Below are positions 59,071 to 64,000 of a stretch of DNA of 64,000 bases, in pieces. Source of the stretch: Camillea tinctor (lineage: Eukaryota; Ascomycota; Sordariomycetes; Xylariales; Xylariaceae); assembly GCA_022578605.1 (NCBI GenBank), contig MU394091.1, positions 186,001 through 250,000 of the forward strand, given 5' to 3'. A program made the position numbers and the translations under genes. Below the pieces are notes generated by a model. That model did not search any database. It saw only the letters and a program-made list of their open reading frames with translations, and was not told the origin of the DNA. Each line of letters opens with the position of its first letter. Positions within the stretch are counted from its first letter, which is position 1.

Positions 59071-60300
59071 ATGGCCTTCGGCACCCAGAGACCAACCCAC
59101 TCGCCTCCTTTCCACCCGTTTTCTTCCTATTCACCAAACGCAACCAACATCGCGATGAGAACAATTGCTCCTTCAATGGAATCCGAATCCAAGAAACCCC
59201 TCGATATCAGCAATTTGATGTCGCCACCTGAACCTCCCAAACTTAACTCGTTTTCCCAGCCCGCTATGTCGAAAGCAATGGGTCCAGCTGTTTCTGATGT
59301 CCGTCGGTATCCTGGGCCTATCCCGCCCCTATCGCCTCCGATCTCTCCTGCTACCAAGACAGACGACCACGTCCTGAACGTTGTGCCGTCGACCGCCAAC
59401 CCTGTACAGGATCCCATCCTCTACCCTACCCGGGATATCGCCCATTCGCCTCCTCAGCAGCCCCTGTTTACCCGGGACGACTCGATCGACACGCAGCGAA
59501 TTGTGGATGATCACATGGTGGCCCGACCTGCGGAGCTCTTCAGAGAGGCGACACCGCCCAAGAGAGAGGACTACGAGCTGATGCTGTTCTTCTCCTCTCA
59601 AGTCATGAAGAAGTACAGGGAAAACCCGCGCTCTTGGCTCCAGAGGGAGCGTGCCCTGCTCCTAGCCGACAGGCGAGCGGGTGCGCGCAACAGACAGTTC
59701 AAGCTACCGCATATCCTCCCAGCCAAGCCGCAGCCGATTCGCAAGGAGACCCAGCGCGGAAAACCGGCGAGAGCCCCTAAGGTCAGCAAGCCGGTCGAAG
59801 CTAAGGCTGCTCTCCCGCCGCGCCCAATCCGATCTGGTCCTTTCCCATCTCCTGGCTCGAGACAGCTCCCTGCACGTGTGCCCAGCACCACCCCCGACCC
59901 TACACCACGACGTGCGGTCGCACCAAACCGAGAGGACAAGGACTTTGATGCCCTTCCCAACTACTGCCCGCCGACAGACAATCTCCCCAACAGGCCGAAC
60001 AGTCTCAAGGTAGATTGGAAGGGAACTCCTATCGATCTTAGCTGCGACCCGCACCGCCACCTCCTTCATCCCGATGAGGTTACCCTCGCAGCCAATCTAC
60101 GACTTGACTGTGCCACTTACCTGACCAGCAAGAGGAGAATGTTCATTCGCCGTGTCGAATGTCTTCGTGTGGGCAAGGAGTTCCGCAAGACCGATGCCCA
60201 GCAAGCCTGCAAGATCGATGTCAACAAGGCATCGAAGCTCTGGACGGCATTTGACAAGGTTGGCTGGCTCCACAAGGACTGGGTTAAATCCTACGTCTAA
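59071..60300 (+). CDS. SWIRM-domain chromatin-associated protein
   Basis: Intronless, 409 aa. The first about 310 residues are disordered and Pro/Ser/Arg-rich, with a short conserved-looking helical block EDYELMLFFSSQVMKKYREN and PRSWLQRERALL around residues 165-200. The C-terminal about 85 residues form a SWIRM domain (LHPDEVTLAANLRLDCATYL, then FIRRVE, VGKEFRKTDAQQACKIDVNK and ending GWL). This layout matches fungal Fun19/YOR338W-like proteins and fission yeast Laf1/Laf2, which associate with a Clr6 histone deacetylase complex, so a nuclear role in transcription or chromatin is inferred. SWIRM domains bind DNA or histone tails. The ATG at 59071 is the first after about 720 bp without any ATG, which supports this start. 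Confidence 0.88.
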   Translation: MAFGTQRPTHSPPFHPFSSYSPNATNIAMRTIAPSMESESKKPLDISNLMSPPEPPKLNSFSQPAMSKAMGPAVSDVRRYPGPIPPLSPPISPATKTDDHVLNVVPSTANPVQDPILYPTRDIAHSPPQQPLFTRDDSIDTQRIVDDHMVARPAELFREATPPKREDYELMLFFSSQVMKKYRENPRSWLQRERALLLADRRAGARNRQFKLPHILPAKPQPIRKETQRGKPARAPKVSKPVEAKAALPPRPIRSGPFPSPGSRQLPARVPSTTPDPTPRRAVAPNREDKDFDALPNYCPPTDNLPNRPNSLKVDWKGTPIDLSCDPHRHLLHPDEVTLAANLRLDCATYLTSKRRMFIRRVECLRVGKEFRKTDAQQACKIDVNKASKLWTAFDKVGWLHKDWVKSYV

Positions 60301-63300
60301 AGAAGCTACCATGACAATCCGCATTTGGAATCCATCCGGCATGGGTTTTAACCGCGAAGCACCATCAATCTCTTTAACGACTTTCCCTATGGCTTCACGA
60401 AGCCCATCATCTCTTACCTGTTTCCCCCCTGAATTGAGTCGTATTTGGGTCGGATTTGTCTATTTTGTTTTCCTGGAGTTTGACGATTGCCATCAAGTTG
60501 GCTTAGCGATACACACAATTATTTTTTTTTTCCCTTTGTTCGTCTTGGACTCGTCTTTTCATACATCGCCCCAGCGCCGACACATCACAGGAGATATGGT
60601 TTTGGTACATCACAGCATCTGGGGAGCCTTAACAATGATACCCGGAGTGCGCAGGTTCCTTGCCCCCAAGGTCACTCCACTCCACATACACAATTGGATC
60701 GTTTCCTTATTTCTTTTTTTTTTCTTAGGGAGGCTCATGTTCGGTTAGGAATTCGGATTCAGTTCACCAAGGTACAGGTCATGGAGGGAGGGTATTTAGG
60801 CATCAAGTACGGCGTTTTATTGGCCTAGGCCAGCAAAGATTGAGATGGTCTTTTTTTTCTTTTTTCTCCCCAAGACAGATTAAGAGACTAGAAATTGATC
60901 TCAACAGCGGAATTTGTTTATACATGGACAGGAAAGGGTATACTGCATTGAAATGCAGGATTTTAGCGATCATATTTCGCTACTTTTAGGAATCAAGTTT
61001 CTCTATACAGACACACACACACATCTCACCTTGCACATAGTCTTTTTTATTCTATTTACCTGGGATGATTCAATTCATGCCAGCGAGATACTCGTCACAG
61101 AATACATGACAATTTCCCCAAGCTAAAGTCGGCATTTCACCGCCATGCATGTTGAAGTTAATTACCAAGAAGAGAATGCTAGTTGTTGTCTCTGTCGTCA
61201 TGGTCTTGGCCCATCAATCAGGAGTCGCCAAATGTTTGGCCGGTTGTAAGCTTTGCATCCCCGTCACATCGCAATTTTTTTAAACCTCCCCTTGTCGATA
61301 GACATCCGATAATGGGATTTCACATGCAAATCTAACTAATCCGGAAATCGCAAAGTGAGATAAAGAAGAAAAGAACGTACATAAGATATAGCAATAGATA
61401 CACACCCCCCACCCACAGAAAATAGAATGGGAAAATTTCCAACTGAATACCCCCAATTGTGTCTTAACCTTTGTACATACACGATTCTTCTCAACTGTGT
61501 ATTTTGCTCGGTTAATTGAGTTAACCTAGAAGTATAACCATCTAGCCTCAGAAGTTTAAAAGAGGAGAAGAAAGGAAAAAGAAAGGGGAAGCGGGAAAAG
61601 GAGGATACACGATTCGTTACGCTACTGGAGTTCCCGAGTCTATGGTTCGCGCTACGGGTAAAAAGGGTACCCTACGTACATACTACATACGTACACTACA
61701 TCATGATTCCTTTTTTTTGCTTCTTTCTTTCTAGGATGTCTCTTGTATGTACGTTTTTAGTTTAAAACTTAGTCTTAGGGGCATACCTACAATAGTGATT
61801 CTTTGCCTTTTTTTTTTGTGTGTCGGGCTACCCGCAGGTGGGAAACATACATAGAATAAAATCTCTTTGTTCCTACCCTTGGGGACTCAAGGGGGGGGAA
61901 TTATGAAGGGTGTATGTAATAAGTAAGCGAGGGTTGTGTAGGTAAGGAGGTAAGGAGGGAGAGGATCTGCGATTTGTTTACACGACGTCGGTAGGTTATA
62001 TTATCCTGCACCGGCGAAAAGAAGAAAGGGTCACAACCTAACCCCCCTAAACTACTACTAAGCAAGTCCTAGAACACGATTACACTGCATGGAATACTTC
62101 CATTCCGGGGAAGGGATGCTGAGCGAGACCTTACGCTAGAAAAGGTTATTACAATGGGGAAGAAGAAGGGTGGGGCCGGTACGTAGGTTTTGGCTTTGGT
62201 TTCAAGGTTTTGAGACGTTCTAGATCTTTTTTCTTATTCCTTCCTTTCTTTGTTGTCATTGCCTTTCCTCTTACTTTCTAAAAGATACATTAGCTAGGTA
62301 CCTAAGACTACTAACCTAGGTTAGGACTTTAGTTGGTAGGTCATGCCGGAAGAGTCCTTTCTTCTCTCTTCTCCCGCATAAACACTGCATTGCATAGCAT
62401 AGCATTGCATAATAATACAGCACTGGAAACAGGCAATCGGGACTGATTCGGGATTGCTGTAAGATATGTAGCAGTTGTGTTTTGATTTGATTTTGTGTTT
62501 TTATATTTATATTTTTATTCTTGTGGTGATCGTCGCTGCTTGCGCAAGGACCCTGCGGCTCCGCAGATAGCGGTCTACTCATATTAGACGGAGTAATTAT
62601 TACGCTAAAAGCGAAGAAAGAGGAGAAAAAGAACTGCTTCGCTCAGTATAACCTACCCACGCTAATGTGCCTGCGTCTAAGTTGAGGCAACCTATCAATG
62701 GCAAATTGGCAGGCCGGTAGGAGGTGATATGAGAGGCAAGGGGAGGAAGAGAACTCCGAAGATAGGAGGCGGGAGAATAGAGGAGGAGGGCGTGTCTATG
62801 TACCGTGTACGTATTGGCTGGCCGTCTCTTCTCGTCGAATGAGCGGTCTACCCGAGTGGGAAAAGGGTGCGCCTAGATAGGCGGCGGTGTGGATAAACAT
62901 AATATACCTATACCTACGTGTACACACCTCATCCATATCGGTGTGAGGGTAACCCGAAAATTCATGTCACGAGTAAGTGATGATGATGATGAGTTGAGGA
63001 CGGCGCAAAGCGCGGTGACGTAGAATAATATCCGAGTTCGTAGGTAACCTATGTATGTATATAGGTAGGTGTACCTTGAGGAGAGGTTAGAGATAAGGGG
63101 GTAACCTTGCTTCATGGCCGAGACGGGGCGAGGCGCGGTATACGCAGAATAGGGTCCATGGTGTGGTGTACACTCCTTACCTAGATATCTTACCTACGTA
63201 CCTAACCTGACCTAACCTAACCTACATGGAACCGAAACCCGCTTGCTTGTACAACGCACAGCGACAGCTCGTGATGGGATTTACTGCAGAGATGACGCCA

Positions 63301-64000
63301 GAGAGATGGTTCCCATTCATTCCCTCTTCCCTCCCGGCCTCATCTCGTCTCACCTACCGGCCGTTGCTCGTGGAGGCCAGTCGGCCAAGTGGCGTGGTGG
63401 AGGGTTTATATGACCTGCAGCATAACCAAAATACAAAAAAGGAAAAAAAGGGAAAAAAAAAGTAACCAACCAAACCAACTCAGAATTAATCCCCTGAAAG
63501 GGGGTGGTTACAATACGTTGATGTACCATCTCGCGTATTGAATGCGGCTCAAGCCGGTCAACTTCATGAGTTCTTCTTTGTGTGTAGGTGTGTGTAGGCA
63601 GTGTATTACTGCTGGTACACGAGATAGGTTAGCCACCGGTACACTACATCATCAAGTGCATATCCTAACCCTCGATTAGTCTATTTCTGAGATGGAACTA
63701 AGCCATGTAGACTTCTTTAGTCGAGACGAGGCGTGAAGGAAAAAGTGGAAAAAGCAAACCAACCCCGGATTCTTTTCTTTTTTTTTCATCGCCTACCGCC
63801 CGCCCGTTCCCTAGGTCCTAGCCCCGTAGGTAATACCGTTCGTATCTCTTCTCCTTGCATCGTGGGAAACTCCCCGTTTTTTTCAAATATAGAACATGTG
63901 TGTCTAATGGCCATTGGTTTGTTTGTTCGGTTTCGTTTCGTTCTCTCTTCCCGTTGTCCCACAAGTCCGCCATCTTCTTGCATACATACATACCTTGCCT
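60301..64000. other. Terminal intergenic region, no supported gene
   Basis: The first few hundred bases are probably the 3' UTR of the SWIRM gene. The rest has only short ORFs without family features, many homopolymer A/T/G runs, and clusters of CCTAGG/CCTAACCT motifs (62298-62330, 63175-63225). Genes with many tiny exons or non-coding RNAs could be missed. Confidence 0.5.

Overview
The window is nuclear DNA of a filamentous ascomycete (Pezizomycotina, probably Sordariomycetes). The supporting signs are short introns of about 50-185 bp with GTRNGT-like donors and YAG acceptors, a CTGAC- or CTAAC-type branch site in several of them, a NIMA kinase of the filamentous-fungal type, a DUF3433-type membrane protein, a fungal tannase/feruloyl esterase and a fungal SWIRM-domain protein. 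The genus cannot be fixed from sequence alone. Genes are monocistronic and widely spaced. Intergenic DNA is AT-rich and littered with CCTAGG/ACCTACC-type motifs.

Left part (1-24.4 kb): position 67 to the left edge (minus) encodes the start of a secreted protein. Then come the NIMA-like mitotic kinase (5731-8112, minus, 3 exons), an ankyrin/double-BTB protein (9449-11462, plus, 2 exons), a secreted Cys-rich repeat protein (12691-14664, minus, 2 exons; its signal peptide is on a short first exon), a DUF3433-type multi-pass membrane protein (16783-19600, plus, tiny first exon) and a proline-rich fungal orphan (23027-24397, minus).

Middle (24.4-34.4 kb): ten kilobases with no credible gene, AT-rich and repeat-like. 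It holds one convincing MITE/foldback element (27189-27716) with terminal inverted repeats of about 153 bp, and a weaker hAT-like candidate (31890-32672).

Right part (34.4-64 kb): a coiled-coil orphan (34402-36526, plus), the cytochrome oxidase copper chaperone Sco1 (38391-39420, plus), a CECR5-type HAD phosphatase (40057-41475, plus), a tannase/feruloyl esterase without a visible signal peptide (43136-44793, plus), convergent with a MATE transporter (45033-46487, minus), a Nudix hydrolase (50110-50700, minus) and, after 8.4 kb of gene-poor DNA, a SWIRM-domain protein (59071-60300, plus) behind a leader of about 720 bp that lacks any ATG. Nothing protein-coding is recognisable from 60.3 kb to the end.

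The genes do not form an obvious pathway cluster. Most are housekeeping or regulatory (nimA, sco1, BTB adaptor, SWIRM, Nudix). The accessory-looking parts are the Cys-rich secreted repeat protein, the tannase/MATE pair inside AT-rich flanks, and the repeat-rich 24-34 kb block. The most unusual item is the Cys-rich secreted protein: it carries seven or eight CX3CX3C...CX3CX3C modules, some separated by dibasic KR sites, with signs of repeat homogenisation.
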